A DNA stretch of 33,829 bases, taken from NCBI RefSeq assembly GCF_001984715.1, contig NZ_MSPR01000022.1:1-33829 (forward strand), given 5' to 3'. The stretch is from Streptococcus azizii (GTDB taxonomy: Bacteria > Bacillota > Bacilli > Lactobacillales > Streptococcaceae). The stretch's first letter is position 1. Every line of letters starts with the position of its first letter. Below are positions 7,294 through 16,433 of the stretch, piece after piece. The position numbers and the translations under genes are program-made. The notes below the pieces were generated by a model. It was not told the DNA's origin and searched no databases. It worked only from the letters and a program-made list of their open reading frames with translations.

Positions 7294-7971
7294 ATGCAGA
7301 TGTCAAATTTTTCTTGGAGGAGTAGTGGCAGAAGAAAGGCGATAGAAGCATTTTTTCTATTTGTTGTTTTTTATGCCCTCAATTTTTTATTACTGCGCTA
7401 TCTACCATACTGGTCAGCTATCGAGAGACTTGGACTGCCCTATGTGAGTGATTTTATCATGACATTAGTCGATGTATCCACCTTATTATTATTACTATAT
7501 GTGATGAAGAAGCGCCACTTTGATTTGTCAGATAAGACGCTTCAAAAAGGGTTGAAAACGCTTGTTATTACTGGAGTGATGGCGTTTATGCTGATTTCAG
7601 CAAATGACTATCTCTATGCCTATGCTATCCCAACTCCCCCTTTAGGTCCCTTGCCTTTTGATGATCGGCTGATTACATTTTTCATTGAATTTATCATCGC
7701 AGTTATCTCAGGACCGATATTTGAAGAAGTGCTCTTTAGAGGTTTATTGCTAAAATATGTTTTTGCTGACAAGCCCCTAATTGGGATTGTCGTATCTAGT
7801 CTCCTCTTTGTGTTAGCACATCCTTCAATCGATTGGACAGCTTATTGGTATTATGGAGTTCCAGGTGTTGTGCTTGGTCTAACCTATAATTACACGAAAA
7901 CCATTAAAGTGCCAATCTGCGTTCATATGGCCCTTAATCTAATATCACATATCCAGGTAAAATTACTGTAA
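7294..7971 (+). CDS. CPBP (CAAX/Abi) family intramembrane metalloprotease
   Basis: This 225-aa multi-spanning membrane protein carries the CPBP protease motifs: EEVLFRG (Glu144, Glu145, Arg149), FVLAHPS (His176) and HMALN (His211, Asn215). The motif residues sit in membrane helices and coordinate a metal. Family members act in bacteriocin self-immunity, peptide maturation or membrane-protein processing; the substrate here is unknown. AGGAGG (7281-7286) is only 1 nt from ATG 7288 but 7 nt from ATG 7294, so I choose 7294 (MQMSNFSW). It lies alone between a sugar-phosphate enzyme and two surface-protein genes, and a terminator at 8043 separates it from the latter. Confidence 0.88.
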   Translation: MQMSNFSWRSSGRRKAIEAFFLFVVFYALNFLLLRYLPYWSAIERLGLPYVSDFIMTLVDVSTLLLLLYVMKKRHFDLSDKTLQKGLKTLVITGVMAFMLISANDYLYAYAIPTPPLGPLPFDDRLITFFIEFIIAVISGPIFEEVLFRGLLLKYVFADKPLIGIVVSSLLFVLAHPSIDWTAYWYYGVPGVVLGLTYNYTKTIKVPICVHMALNLISHIQVKLL

Positions 7972-8042
7972 CAAGTCTGCTGAATCAGACAGCTAACAGA
8001 CAACTAGCTTGGAGAGTATCACTAATCACTAGAAAACGAATG

Positions 8043-8086
8043 AAGATAGATAGTTTCTTTAGCTGTCTATCTTTATTTGTTTTTTA
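8043..8086 (+). terminator. Terminator after the CPBP gene
   Basis: AAGATAGATAG (8043-8053) pairs with CTGTCTATCTT (8063-8073), one wobble, 9-nt loop, followed by a T-rich tract to 8086. It is the main structured element in the first half of the 7972-8271 gap; the second half holds the next promoter. Confidence 0.7.
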
Positions 8087-8199
8087 TCAGTAACCTTCGT
8101 TTTTAATTGTGCAGTTTATAGAAACTCAGAAAAATAGTAATCTCTATCTACGAATTGTTCAGAATCTAGGTATAATAGGTGATTTCATTATGATTATGA

Positions 8200-8228
8200 T
8201 TGACGTAGACTAGAAAAGAGTATATACT
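8200..8228 (+). promoter_or_regulatory. Promoter of the surface-protein genes
   Basis: TTGACG (8200-8205), 17-bp spacer, TATACT (8223-8228) is a good sigma-A promoter 44 bp before ATG 8272. The -10 lies inside a small AGTATATACT palindrome. Other TATAAT boxes at 8171 and 8244 lack partners at the right spacing. An AAGGAG site precedes the ATG. Confidence 0.65.
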
Positions 8229-8271
8229 ATCATTAAATAATAATATAATGAAGTAAGGAAAAGGAGAATAT

Positions 8272-10191
8272 ATGAAATTTCATCAACAACAAATCTTTTC
8301 TATTCGGAAAGTAAAGGCCATTACGACCTCTGTTTTATTGGGAATTAGCTTTCTAGGACTTTCCTTAACCATGAATAGGACTTCAGTCTTTGCAGAGGAT
8401 GTACCTACTTCGGAATCATCTGTCAGTAGTAGTACCCATTCGACTGAGCTAGAACAACCTGCTACTACTAGCACAGCTTCTACTGTAGAGGAACAACCTG
8501 TTAGTGCTGACGTAGCTCCTGTCGCAGTAGCTCAGCCTACCGGCGATAATCCAGCTCCTACTGCAGTAGACCAGCCTGCTAGCGAGCATACAAGTCCAGC
8601 TATTGCAGCAGGAGCTGCTAATGACAATGCTGTTTCTGCTTCCTCAGGGGAAGCGGTAGGAAACAACGATCCGGAAAGTACAAAGATTACACGCAACATG
8701 GCAAAATCTGACGGGAGTACTATCATATCCAAAACGTTTAATAGTGCAGACGACAAGCTAGGGTTGCCAGAAGGATGGGGTCATAGCGATTGGCATATAC
8801 GCACTTTTCGGAAAATATTCCTAGGTTGGTCAGAGGATCGAGCAGCAACGATACAAACGTATGGGGAGGGAACCCCTGTAAAAGATACTCCTTCAGGAGC
8901 AACTCTTTATCCTGTCTTTATTCAGCAGTGGGATGTCATGGACTTAGCAGCTAGTATAACTGAGGATAAGGCGCATTTACATATCAATAATACTGAAACC
9001 CCTCAAACTACAGTACCCAATGCTAGGTTTGCAGAGGGAGAGAATTTTAGCGATGGAGCAAGAGGTGATAAGGTCGCTGTCTACTATAACGAAGAAAAAG
9101 ATAAGTATGAAGTAGTCCTTAATTCTACTTTTAGTTGGGATGATAAGCGAGTACCTGTCATTGTTGCTCGCAATCCACTAGGCGTCTTAAAAGTAGCAGA
9201 GGGCATCACAGACTTTTCAGGAGATGCAAGTAAAGTTGGCTCTGCCTATACTTTCCAAGACTTGCGCGTTGTTCTAGATAAAAAGGTAACAACCAATAAA
9301 CTGATGGAAAATTTAACGTTTACCAGCGCTCTTTACGAAGTCGCAGGGGTCTTGGACGAAAATTATAATCCATTAACCATGACTAGATTGGATAAGCCAA
9401 CTGCCGATAGTTTGACTACGACCTTTTCATTTGAAAATCCCAATCAGCTTACTACCTTTATTGTCCGCACGGTACTTAGAAATAAGGGAATAGATAGTGA
9501 TCCGTCTCGTGGATTCACCTATGATCAAGTGACAGGGAGTATGACGCTGAATAGTGGTAAGGGCAATGTATGGATCAGTAAGGAGAACGCTGATGCTATT
9601 ACAGATGAAACGCGTGAGACGAATGTTCGTATTACAGGACAGATTGGTGGACAAATTGCGTTTAATACCTCAGTACTTGGACCATTTGGCTTTTTAGCAC
9701 AGATGTTGTATCCTGGAGGTGTAGCTCCTATTGAAACCATGAAGACTCGTAATGACGTCGTACTTGATTTTAAACCAGAACCTAAACCAGAACCTAAACC
9801 AGAACCTAAACCAGAACCTAAGCCAGAACCTAAACCAGAACCTAAGCCAGAACCTAAACCAGAACCTAAACCAGAACCTAAACCAGAACCTAAGCCAGAA
9901 CCTAAGCCAGAACCTAAACCAGAACCTAAACCAGAACCTAAACCAGAACCTAAGCCAGAGCCTAAACCAGAGCCTAAGCCAGAGCCTAAACCAGAACCTA
10001 AGCCAGAGCCTAAATCAGAACCTAGACCTAATCCTATAGAATTAGGTAAGCCCGGACAAAACCAACCCAAAAAAGCAGAGAAGGTTTTACCTAGTACAGG
10101 GGATACCTCTAGCTGGTTAGCTAGTCTGGCGGGGATAAGTCTATTGATTGCTTTGATGTCATTTTTCTTCAAAAAAAGAGCAGCTAAATAA
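8272..10191 (+). CDS. LPSTG-anchored surface protein with PEPK stalk
   Basis: This 639-aa cell-wall surface protein has an N-terminal signal with a YSIRK-like variant (FSIRK) and a hydrophobic core ending near VFAED. A Ser/Thr/Pro/Val-rich low-complexity stretch (about 42-140) follows. Residues about 150-500 form a folded region I cannot assign; it includes a WxxxxFLGWSED stretch reminiscent of InlB-type repeats. Twenty PEPK units (502-581) form a proline-rich wall-spanning stalk before sorting signal LPSTG (606-610), a hydrophobic helix and FFFKKRAAK. Sortase A should anchor it to peptidoglycan. An adhesin role is plausible but inferred. It is followed after 81 bp, without an obvious terminator, by a second surface-protein gene. 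Confidence 0.9.
   Translation: MKFHQQQIFSIRKVKAITTSVLLGISFLGLSLTMNRTSVFAEDVPTSESSVSSSTHSTELEQPATTSTASTVEEQPVSADVAPVAVAQPTGDNPAPTAVDQPASEHTSPAIAAGAANDNAVSASSGEAVGNNDPESTKITRNMAKSDGSTIISKTFNSADDKLGLPEGWGHSDWHIRTFRKIFLGWSEDRAATIQTYGEGTPVKDTPSGATLYPVFIQQWDVMDLAASITEDKAHLHINNTETPQTTVPNARFAEGENFSDGARGDKVAVYYNEEKDKYEVVLNSTFSWDDKRVPVIVARNPLGVLKVAEGITDFSGDASKVGSAYTFQDLRVVLDKKVTTNKLMENLTFTSALYEVAGVLDENYNPLTMTRLDKPTADSLTTTFSFENPNQLTTFIVRTVLRNKGIDSDPSRGFTYDQVTGSMTLNSGKGNVWISKENADAITDETRETNVRITGQIGGQIAFNTSVLGPFGFLAQMLYPGGVAPIETMKTRNDVVLDFKPEPKPEPKPEPKPEPKPEPKPEPKPEPKPEPKPEPKPEPKPEPKPEPKPEPKPEPKPEPKPEPKPEPKPEPKPEPKPEPKSEPRPNPIELGKPGQNQPKKAEKVLPSTGDTSSWLASLAGISLLIALMSFFFKKRAAK
9775..10014 (+). repeat. 20 tandem copies of a 12-bp unit encoding PEPK
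   Basis: The unit CCAGAACCTAAA repeats twenty times without interruption, then degrades into TCAGAACCTAGA. Nearly all variation is A/G at the third position of Glu and Lys codons, so the protein sequence is kept constant by selection in this frame. The tract creates long shadow ORFs on both strands. It is a likely site of length change by slippage in 12-bp steps that keep the frame. Confidence 0.95.
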
Positions 10192-10272
10192 AGGGGATTA
10201 AAACATCCAGCTTAATATGATAAATGAGGAATGATTCTATCACCTCAAAAAATCTGAAGTAGGTAGGAAAAT

Positions 10273-13200
10273 ATGAAAAACATAAAGAAATGGATTAGTC
10301 TACTGGCAACCTTGCTGTTCTGTTGGATAGGATGGGGATTTTCTGTAACTCATGCAGATACGGTTGTTGCAACGGAAGCGGAATTGTTGGCAGCTCTTAG
10401 TGGTGGAGAAACAGAGGTCAAGTTATCTGCAGATTTGACAATCACGAATCCGATTGTCATTAGCAACAAGCAGGTAAGATTTGGAAGTGCTGATGGCACC
10501 TCTAAGATTCTAACGAATGGTTCAGGTCTCCAGACACTTTTTTCGATTAGTAACGCTGCAAGTGTGTCTGCCAGCAATTTGATTTTTGATGGTGATAATC
10601 AAGGACGGATTTTCATGGTAGAAAATGGGGCAAAGTTGACCCTTACAGATGTCACCATCAAGAATGGGACGACCCAACCATTTGCTCCCCAAATGGAAAA
10701 TGGGATCGATAAGCAACGTTACCAAGGGGGAGCGATTTATGTTGCAAATGCTTCTGTTACGGCAATCAACACTCACTTTATCAATAATACGACAAAGTCA
10801 GACACCCCAGTTGATGCTCAAGCAGGTTCCCCCCATGGTGGCGCAGTGTATATCACGGATCACTCTAACCTACTGGTCAGAGGGGGAAGTTTCAAACACA
10901 ACTTATCCGGGAAGAAATCCAGTGACCTAGGTGCCCACGGTGAGGGAGGAGCTATAAAATCCGAAAGCTCAACTGTAGTCATTGAGCCTACACCAGAGGG
11001 AACACGTACGCAATTTTTAAATAACAACACGTACATTACCAGCCCTGAGGGTGGTCTTCAAGGTGGTTCCATCGAAGCGACGGATTCAACTCTCACAATT
11101 ACCAATGCAGATTTTATATTTGATGGGGCAGAAACAACCTACCCTTATCGAGGTGGTTTCTCTACAGGAGGCTTCATCAAATTGGAGCATAGTACAGGAT
11201 CAATCGATAATACCACATTTAAGTTTCATCAGCTAGCAGACGGATTTGGGATTTCAGGTGGGGCTATCGCCTCCCAAAATAGTGATCTAGAGATTCGCAC
11301 CTCTAATTTTGATGCCTCAACAGGAGGTGCAGCTAAAGTTATAGAAGCAGGTGGATTCATTACCGTTTACGGTAGCGGAAGTTTCAAACTCTTTGATTCA
11401 ACTATGACTGGAACGGGTTCATCTTGGCAAGGTCCGCGATTGGCTAGCTATGGCGGTGCTATTGCATTTTACAATGACGCAAGGATTCCAGACGCCATTA
11501 TTGACAATACGACTATTCGTAATGTCGCAGCCGATCACCTAGGTGGAGCCATTGCAATCTCTACACCATCTATGGAAGGGATTCGCAATGGAAACTATCA
11601 TGCCAAGGACACTGCTCGTGTTCAGCTGACAGTTAATCATTCAACAGTGGATAATACCCGTTCTTACTGGTGGAATACCCAAGGGCGTGGCGGCGCTATC
11701 TATGTGGGTCCGAGTGCAGATGAGAGTGAGAAAAATACCCTTCTTGTAACAGGAACGAGGCTAATCAACGGATTTGCCAACTACGGTGGGGCAATCTACA
11801 ATGATGGTGGAGCAGTTACTGTGACAGATGAGTCAACAATTACTGCAGACAGTCTATCTGCTTTTAACCTCGGAGGTTATATTTATAACAATGGGTACCT
11901 AAAGCTAGATAAGGTAGATATGAGTAGACAAACAGCGGTCGGACCGGCCGCATGGCATGGTAATCCTCATACAACAAAAAGCGAAGAATTACCTGGAACA
12001 GGAGTCTATGCTAACAAAGATGTGATTGTTACGCCAGAAGCTAAACTGGGAACTAATGACATCCGGGTTTTAGATAAACAGTCGGCAGTCCGTTTGACAG
12101 GATCACTGACTCGCCAATTAAATATTAGTGTCAGTGAGAAAGAAAAGTTAGATGCTAATGATGAAAACAGCGAAGCCCAACATCGCTATATCGGTTATAC
12201 TGTTGCTACGGGTATTGATAACTATATTCCGACAGTAGAAGACGCTCAGCGGATACATTATCAGACAAAATATAACGAAAGCGATAAGACAGGGATTTAC
12301 TCGCAGGCTGTTTCAGATTACTCTGATCATGTTTTGCCAGCGAAATGGGACTATGTGCTGAATCCGGATACCAAAAGCATTGTCTTAGGACAAAGAGGTG
12401 TGCTGATTTATCATACCAATCACAAGGATGCAACGATTACATCTGGGCAACCAGATAGTGATAATGCTGGTCAGCAGATTACACAACTCTATACTTTCTA
12501 TGAGTCTAGTCCTTCTATCAAATCTACTCCCGTAGAATTGACTGCTGTAGAAGAGAAGCCAACCTTAGCAAACTATCAATTTAAAAATTGGTATCAACCT
12601 TCTGCCAAAGGGTTTCCGATTTATGAGGATAATCCTAGCAGTATCTACCATGATTTTAAAGAAGTAACCTTTACTAATAGAGCAGGTGTTACAGGAGAGG
12701 TGACAGGGATTCTTAATCCAGACATTCGTAACACTCTTCACGTTTTTGCTGCTTACGTAGGAACCATTGAAGTCGCAGGGACCAAGACTTGGGCTGATAA
12801 TGATAACCAGGATGGCAAACGTCCAGAAAAATTAGTTGTCAAACTTCTCAAAACAGTAGGCGGTCAAACGACAGAAGCAGCTAGAACGGAAACTTCTGCC
12901 AAAGAAGATTGGAAGTACTCCTTTACCAATCTTCCTCAGTTTGAAAATGGGCAAGCCATCACCTATAGCATTGATGAAGAGCTTCCAGCAGGCTATACGA
13001 AGGTGGTAGATGGTTATAACCTGACCAATATCTATAGTCCTGAAGTAACGGAAGTGACAGGAAGCAAGACCTGGGATGATGCGGACAACCAAGATGGGAA
13101 ACGTCCAGACTCGATCACCGTCCACCTGCTTGCCAATGGGCAAAAGGTTGCCAGTCAGACTGTGACTGCTACCGATAACTGGACCTATCGCTTCACCAAT

Positions 13201-14661
13201 CTAGCAAGATACCAAGCTGGGAAGGCCATTGCTTATACGATTGCAGAAGAAGCTGTACCAAACTATCAGACCAGCCTTGACGGCTACAACCTCACCAACC
13301 ATTACTCACCAGAAATGGTGGATATTACGGTTCACAAAAAATGGGAGGATGGCAATAACCAAGATGGCAAGCGTCCGGACAAGATTCTAGTGCACCTTCT
13401 GGCAAATGGAGAGCGGGTCGATAGCCAAACGATCCAAGCCGATGCGACAGGGAACTGGATGACCAGCTTTACCAACAAGCCCAAATATGCCAAGGGACAA
13501 GTCATTCGGTATACGGTAGAAGAAGTAGCGGTTGACGACTATACGACCACCGTTCACGACTTTACCATCATCAATAGCTATACACCAAAAGAAATCAGCT
13601 ATCAGGTCACCAAAAAATGGGCAGATAGGGGAGACCAAGACGGGAAACGTCCAAGCTCGATCACTGTCCAACTTTACAAGTCTGTAGCTGGTAGTGAGCC
13701 GGTCGCCATTGCAGGAAAGACCCTGACTCTGACGAAGGCAGACCAAACAGATGACGAGACTTGGACAGGTCGCTTCACCCAGCTCCCACAATTTGAAAAT
13801 GGCCAAGAAATCCAATACTCTGTCCGAGAAGATGAGGCGACGCTAGCCCTGTTAGAAACGGCGGGCTACCGTGCCACGGTCGAGGGTCAAGTGATTACCA
13901 ATTCACGGACTCCTGAGATGATTCGCATCACTGGAAGCAAGGTCTGGGAGGATGCCAACAACCAAGATGGCAAGCGTCCAAGCAGTATCGTCCTCCTTGT
14001 GAAGGATGGTCAAGGGCAGGAAGTGGATCGCATCACGGTCACACCTGATGAAGAGGGACAGTGGACCTTTGCATCGAAAGACCTGCCCAAGTACGCAAAT
14101 GGCCAAGAGATTCCTTATAGCCTAGAGGAGCTTGTCCCAGCAGAGTATGGAAGCAAGATGATCGCTGAGGGCAGTCGTTATACGATTACCAACAGCTACA
14201 CACCTAAGAAGATAAGCCTCAAGGGTTCTAAGGTCTGGAACGATGGGAACAATCAAGATGGGATTCGTCCAAGCAGTATCACCGTCCACCTATTTGCGAA
14301 TGGGGTGGATACCAAGAAAACGGCGATTGCTTCAGAAGCTACAGGCTGGAACTACCATTTTGACGACCTAGACCAATACCAGGATGGAAAAGCCATTCAG
14401 TATACGGTTGAGGAAGAAGCGGTAGCAGGCTACACCACACAGATTGATGGTACCTTGATTACCAATAGCCATGTTCCAAAGGGAACTCCTCCGGCTAGTC
14501 AGCCACCTGTAGGAGAGCCGACTCAACCACAGGCTGGTCAATCAGCAGGAACTAAGAAAATCTTACCAGCAACCAATAGCACGACCAGTCTGGGACTGAT
14601 TGTCCTTGGTCTCGTTCTACTGGTCGGACTTGGTGTCTATTGGGGGCGGAAAGACAAGTAA
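10273..14661 (+). CDS. Beta-helix/Cna-B surface adhesin with LPATN anchor
   Basis: This 1462-aa secreted surface protein has a classical signal peptide ending THA-DT at residue 28, with no YSIRK motif. Residues about 35-610 look like a right-handed beta-helix with twelve GGxI-type turns (GGAIYV, GGAVYI, GGFIKL and so on) between about 152 and 540. A linker region (about 690-830) is followed by six Cna-B domains starting near 832, 926, 1017, 1109, 1218 and 1315, each opening with a TKxW-(A/E)D..NQDGKRP-type strand. The C-terminus has a Pro/Gln linker, LPATN (1431-1435), a hydrophobic helix and GRKDK. The structure suggests a head-on-stalk adhesin. No sortase or backbone pilin gene is nearby, so it is probably not part of a pilus operon here. 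Confidence 0.88.
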   Translation: MKNIKKWISLLATLLFCWIGWGFSVTHADTVVATEAELLAALSGGETEVKLSADLTITNPIVISNKQVRFGSADGTSKILTNGSGLQTLFSISNAASVSASNLIFDGDNQGRIFMVENGAKLTLTDVTIKNGTTQPFAPQMENGIDKQRYQGGAIYVANASVTAINTHFINNTTKSDTPVDAQAGSPHGGAVYITDHSNLLVRGGSFKHNLSGKKSSDLGAHGEGGAIKSESSTVVIEPTPEGTRTQFLNNNTYITSPEGGLQGGSIEATDSTLTITNADFIFDGAETTYPYRGGFSTGGFIKLEHSTGSIDNTTFKFHQLADGFGISGGAIASQNSDLEIRTSNFDASTGGAAKVIEAGGFITVYGSGSFKLFDSTMTGTGSSWQGPRLASYGGAIAFYNDARIPDAIIDNTTIRNVAADHLGGAIAISTPSMEGIRNGNYHAKDTARVQLTVNHSTVDNTRSYWWNTQGRGGAIYVGPSADESEKNTLLVTGTRLINGFANYGGAIYNDGGAVTVTDESTITADSLSAFNLGGYIYNNGYLKLDKVDMSRQTAVGPAAWHGNPHTTKSEELPGTGVYANKDVIVTPEAKLGTNDIRVLDKQSAVRLTGSLTRQLNISVSEKEKLDANDENSEAQHRYIGYTVATGIDNYIPTVEDAQRIHYQTKYNESDKTGIYSQAVSDYSDHVLPAKWDYVLNPDTKSIVLGQRGVLIYHTNHKDATITSGQPDSDNAGQQITQLYTFYESSPSIKSTPVELTAVEEKPTLANYQFKNWYQPSAKGFPIYEDNPSSIYHDFKEVTFTNRAGVTGEVTGILNPDIRNTLHVFAAYVGTIEVAGTKTWADNDNQDGKRPEKLVVKLLKTVGGQTTEAARTETSAKEDWKYSFTNLPQFENGQAITYSIDEELPAGYTKVVDGYNLTNIYSPEVTEVTGSKTWDDADNQDGKRPDSITVHLLANGQKVASQTVTATDNWTYRFTNLARYQAGKAIAYTIAEEAVPNYQTSLDGYNLTNHYSPEMVDITVHKKWEDGNNQDGKRPDKILVHLLANGERVDSQTIQADATGNWMTSFTNKPKYAKGQVIRYTVEEVAVDDYTTTVHDFTIINSYTPKEISYQVTKKWADRGDQDGKRPSSITVQLYKSVAGSEPVAIAGKTLTLTKADQTDDETWTGRFTQLPQFENGQEIQYSVREDEATLALLETAGYRATVEGQVITNSRTPEMIRITGSKVWEDANNQDGKRPSSIVLLVKDGQGQEVDRITVTPDEEGQWTFASKDLPKYANGQEIPYSLEELVPAEYGSKMIAEGSRYTITNSYTPKKISLKGSKVWNDGNNQDGIRPSSITVHLFANGVDTKKTAIASEATGWNYHFDDLDQYQDGKAIQYTVEEEAVAGYTTQIDGTLITNSHVPKGTPPASQPPVGEPTQPQAGQSAGTKKILPATNSTTSLGLIVLGLVLLVGLGVYWGRKDK
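12767..14475 (+). repeat. Six Cna-B domain-encoding repeats
   Basis: Six units of roughly 270-330 bp share the nearly constant core AACCAAGATGGCAAGCGTCC (first at about 12806, last at about 14248, where KRP has become IRP). The fourth unit is longer by about 15-20 residues. Homology at DNA level makes unequal recombination and copy-number change likely. Confidence 0.85.
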
Positions 14662-14701
14662 TACTCTGTTTCCTAGTCTACTTTTGATTTTTATTGAGTA
14701 T
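14661..14701. repeat. 41-bp miniature BOX-like remnant
   Basis: It starts ATACTC (14661-14666) and ends GAGTAT (14696-14701), the same terminal inverted repeat as the BOX-like element at 19002-19113. Its inner end, CTTTTGATTTTTATTGAGTAT, resembles the BOX end (TTTGATTTTCATTGAGTAT). It begins directly at the stop of the adhesin gene, so it looks like a deleted BOX. A 14-bp palindrome, CTATCTTAAGATAG, follows at 14711-14724. Confidence 0.5.
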
Positions 14702-14742
14702 AAATAGCTACTATCTTAAGATAGACGAAACGACTATAAAAT

Positions 14743-14783
14743 TCCCGCAAGCGTTCGGATGAAGAACACTGGCGGGACTTTTT
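14743..14783. terminator. Terminator between convergent adhesin and xerS genes
   Basis: TCCCGC (14743-14748) pairs with GCGGGA (14772-14777), extended inside by GTTC/GAAC; CTTTTTC follows on + and ATTTTATA on -. It can serve both converging transcripts, better on the plus strand. Confidence 0.65.
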
Positions 14784-14826
14784 CATTTCTATAAGGACTA
14801 TTGAGGAGCGGATACTCTGTTGATCA

Positions 14827-15897
14827 TCAGAGCTTATCTAGGGCATTTCTTTGCTCGTCATTGACGATATGAGTATAGAGGTCTGTAACCTGCGTATTAG
14901 CATGGCCTAGTTGGTGACTCACTAGAACTTGAGACTTGGTTGCATCATAGAGGCGCGTTGCCAAGGTATGACGCAATTTATGTGGGGTGACACGAACCTT
15001 GAAATCAGCTGAGTATTTAGCGACCATCTTTTCAATGCTAGAAGCATCCATGCGATTGGGGCTTCCCCTGTATTCTGATAAGAAGAAGGCATTATCAGTC
15101 TTTTCGGCCTTGTAGCGTTGCTGACGGATGGCAAGGTAGCTTTCTAAATACGGTTTGGCAAAACCAGCTACATTGACAGCATCACGCTTACCTCCCTTTC
15201 GTGTGACCTCGATGACCATCATTTTTAGATTGATGTCAGCTATATTGAGATTGACTGCCTCTGATAGTCGTACTCCCGAAGCGAGCAGAAGTGCTAGAAT
15301 TGCTAAATCTCGCTCTTTATTTTTTTGGAAAGAGGAGAGGGCGCGATTAGACAACTTCCCTTGATATTGATTTTCTACATAGTCCAAAAACTCCATGGTT
15401 TTATCACCCAAAAAGAGCTTGCTCTTGATATTTTCAGCCCTAGCAGCAAGAGTCTCTTTTTTCTTCTTAGTCGACACCTTTTTCATGACATTTCGATAAA
15501 AATAAGGTTCACCTTGCTCATTTTCCACCTCTTCGGTCAAATATTTGTAGAGGCTGGATAGGGCAGATAGGGTGCGATTGATGGTCGTTTGCGAGACTCC
15601 ATTTTGAGTCGTATTCGCATTCAATAGAGGTCTTTCTCGCAAATATAAGATAAAAGCCTCCATATCTTTTTTTGTCAAATGCTCCAGCGTGTCTAATGAA
15701 ATATCTGAAATACTTGATATAGTTACCAGATCAGCATCAATTAACCATTCAAAAAAACGTCGGTATTCTTTTAAGTATTCATATAAGGTGGTAAAACTGT
15801 AAGGGACCGCCAGTTTAGATTGGTAGTAGTCTAGGACATACCAGGGCATGACTTCCTTTAACTGCTCAATTTTTTCTAGTAATAACTCACGTCGCAT
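14827..15897 (-). CDS. xerS: Tyrosine recombinase XerS (chromosome dimer resolution)
   Basis: This 356-aa tyrosine recombinase resolves chromosome dimers at difSL without a XerC/XerD pair, as in streptococci and lactococci. Catalytic residues are all visible: Arg210 (SGVRLSEA), Lys234 (TRKGGKR), His306 and Arg309 ([11 protein letters not shown]), His332 (LGHAN) and nucleophile Tyr341 (DLYTH). The N-terminal SAM-like core-binding domain spans about 1-150. I choose the ATG at 15897 (MRRELLL). It leaves 6 nt after the GGAG site at 15907-15904 and gives the 356-residue family length; longer upstream starts would overlap the promoter. Its target site lies 53 bp upstream. It is transcribed opposite to all other genes left of dif. 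Confidence 0.95.
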   Translation of the reverse strand: MRRELLLEKIEQLKEVMPWYVLDYYQSKLAVPYSFTTLYEYLKEYRRFFEWLIDADLVTISSISDISLDTLEHLTKKDMEAFILYLRERPLLNANTTQNGVSQTTINRTLSALSSLYKYLTEEVENEQGEPYFYRNVMKKVSTKKKKETLAARAENIKSKLFLGDKTMEFLDYVENQYQGKLSNRALSSFQKNKERDLAILALLLASGVRLSEAVNLNIADINLKMMVIEVTRKGGKRDAVNVAGFAKPYLESYLAIRQQRYKAEKTDNAFFLSEYRGSPNRMDASSIEKMVAKYSADFKVRVTPHKLRHTLATRLYDATKSQVLVSHQLGHANTQVTDLYTHIVNDEQRNALDKL

Positions 15898-15927
15898 CAT
15901 TTTCTCCAGTATTTTTCTTTTGCTCTC

Positions 15928-15956
15928 ATTATAGCACAAGGAAAGATATTTTTCAA
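15928..15956 (-). promoter_or_regulatory. xerS promoter overlapping difSL
   Basis: On the minus strand, TTGAAA (15956-15951), 17-bp spacer, TATAAT (15933-15928), with an extended TGC before the -10. The -35 hexamer is exactly the last six bases of the 31-bp dif site. The start site would be near 15921, giving a leader of about 24 nt. Confidence 0.75.
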
Positions 15957-15981
15957 GAAAATTATAGTTTTTCGGAAAGAT
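15951..15981 (-). other. difSL site, XerS target at the replication terminus
   Basis: Reading the minus strand from 15981 to 15951, the 31-bp segment contains CCGAAAAACTATAATTTTC, flanked by ATCTTT and TTGAAA. From memory it agrees with the streptococcal difSL at nearly every position. The two unequal inverted arms (TTTCCGAAAA and TTTTCTTGAAA) around a central spacer are the expected XerS-binding halves. Its place next to xerS is the known arrangement. Gene orientation flips around it, as expected at the terminus. Confidence 0.9.
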
Positions 15982-16144
15982 GTATGATGAGAGATTATAA
16001 GGGCAATATCCTGCTAGGCAGAGAATAAATCGAACTACAACTCACTGTCAAACGCTCTCGTATCTTCTTATGTAATTGAGTTCAGCCTAAAACCTCGGAA
16101 AAAAGATAGGCAGCTGTTTTGGCTTTAGCTGATTACAGATGAGA

Positions 16145-16199
16145 TTGAAACAGTTCAGTGAACTGTTTCAACTGGTCACCGAGAAATGCGAAAGTGACC
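16145..16199. repeat. Tandem intergenic hairpins
   Basis: TTGAAACAGTTC (16145-16156) and GAACTGTTTCAA (16160-16171) form a perfect 12-bp stem with loop AGT. A second stem, GGTCAC (16174-16179)/GTGACC (16194-16199), follows at once. Neither has a U-run on either strand. A close copy of the first hairpin is at 31004-31026. The rest of the 15982-16433 gap holds no convincing gene. Confidence 0.6.
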
Positions 16200-16329
16200 A
16201 CAGAAGCCCGAGCTAAGAAACAGGAAAGCGAGGCTAGATTAACTCATAGGTTTCAAAGCAACCTACTTTGATTTCCTATTTTTCATTCGTTTTTTGACGG
16301 CTTCACATCCTGATTGTATACCTTAATAC

Positions 16330-16376
16330 AAAAAGCAAGCCTAATTTCCATTGATAGATTTATAGACCTGCTTTTT
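16330..16376 (-). terminator. Possible terminator of the mgl operon
   Basis: AAAAAGCA (16330-16337) is complementary to TGCTTTTT (16369-16376). On the minus strand the stem is followed by TTTTTGTATT-type sequence. The loop is long (31 nt), so this is only a moderate candidate; nothing better was seen between it and the mglC stop. Confidence 0.4.
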
Positions 16377-16433
16377 ATAATCTCATCTCTTTTCCTAAAT
16401 CAAAAAGGGATTCCTATTCTCGTTTTTTTGAGC

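Noticed and set aside
9775..10014. CRISPR-like array
   Set aside because: Units are 12 bp, contiguous and without spacers, and lie inside a coding sequence.
9752..10039. 95-codon NQNL-repeat ORF on the plus strand
   Set aside because: A shifted frame of the same PEPK minisatellite.
9525..10172. 215-codon minus-strand ORF rich in GLGS repeats
   Set aside because: It is the antisense of the PEPK repeat; synonymous changes in the repeat favour the plus-strand frame, and no ribosome site was seen.
12206..14106. Several 60-140-codon minus-strand ORFs within the adhesin gene
   Set aside because: Antisense shadows of a gene with clear signal peptide, Cna-B domains and sorting signal.
15898..15939. 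Upstream start for XerS at 15939
   Set aside because: It would begin upstream of the predicted transcription start and exceed the 356-residue family length.
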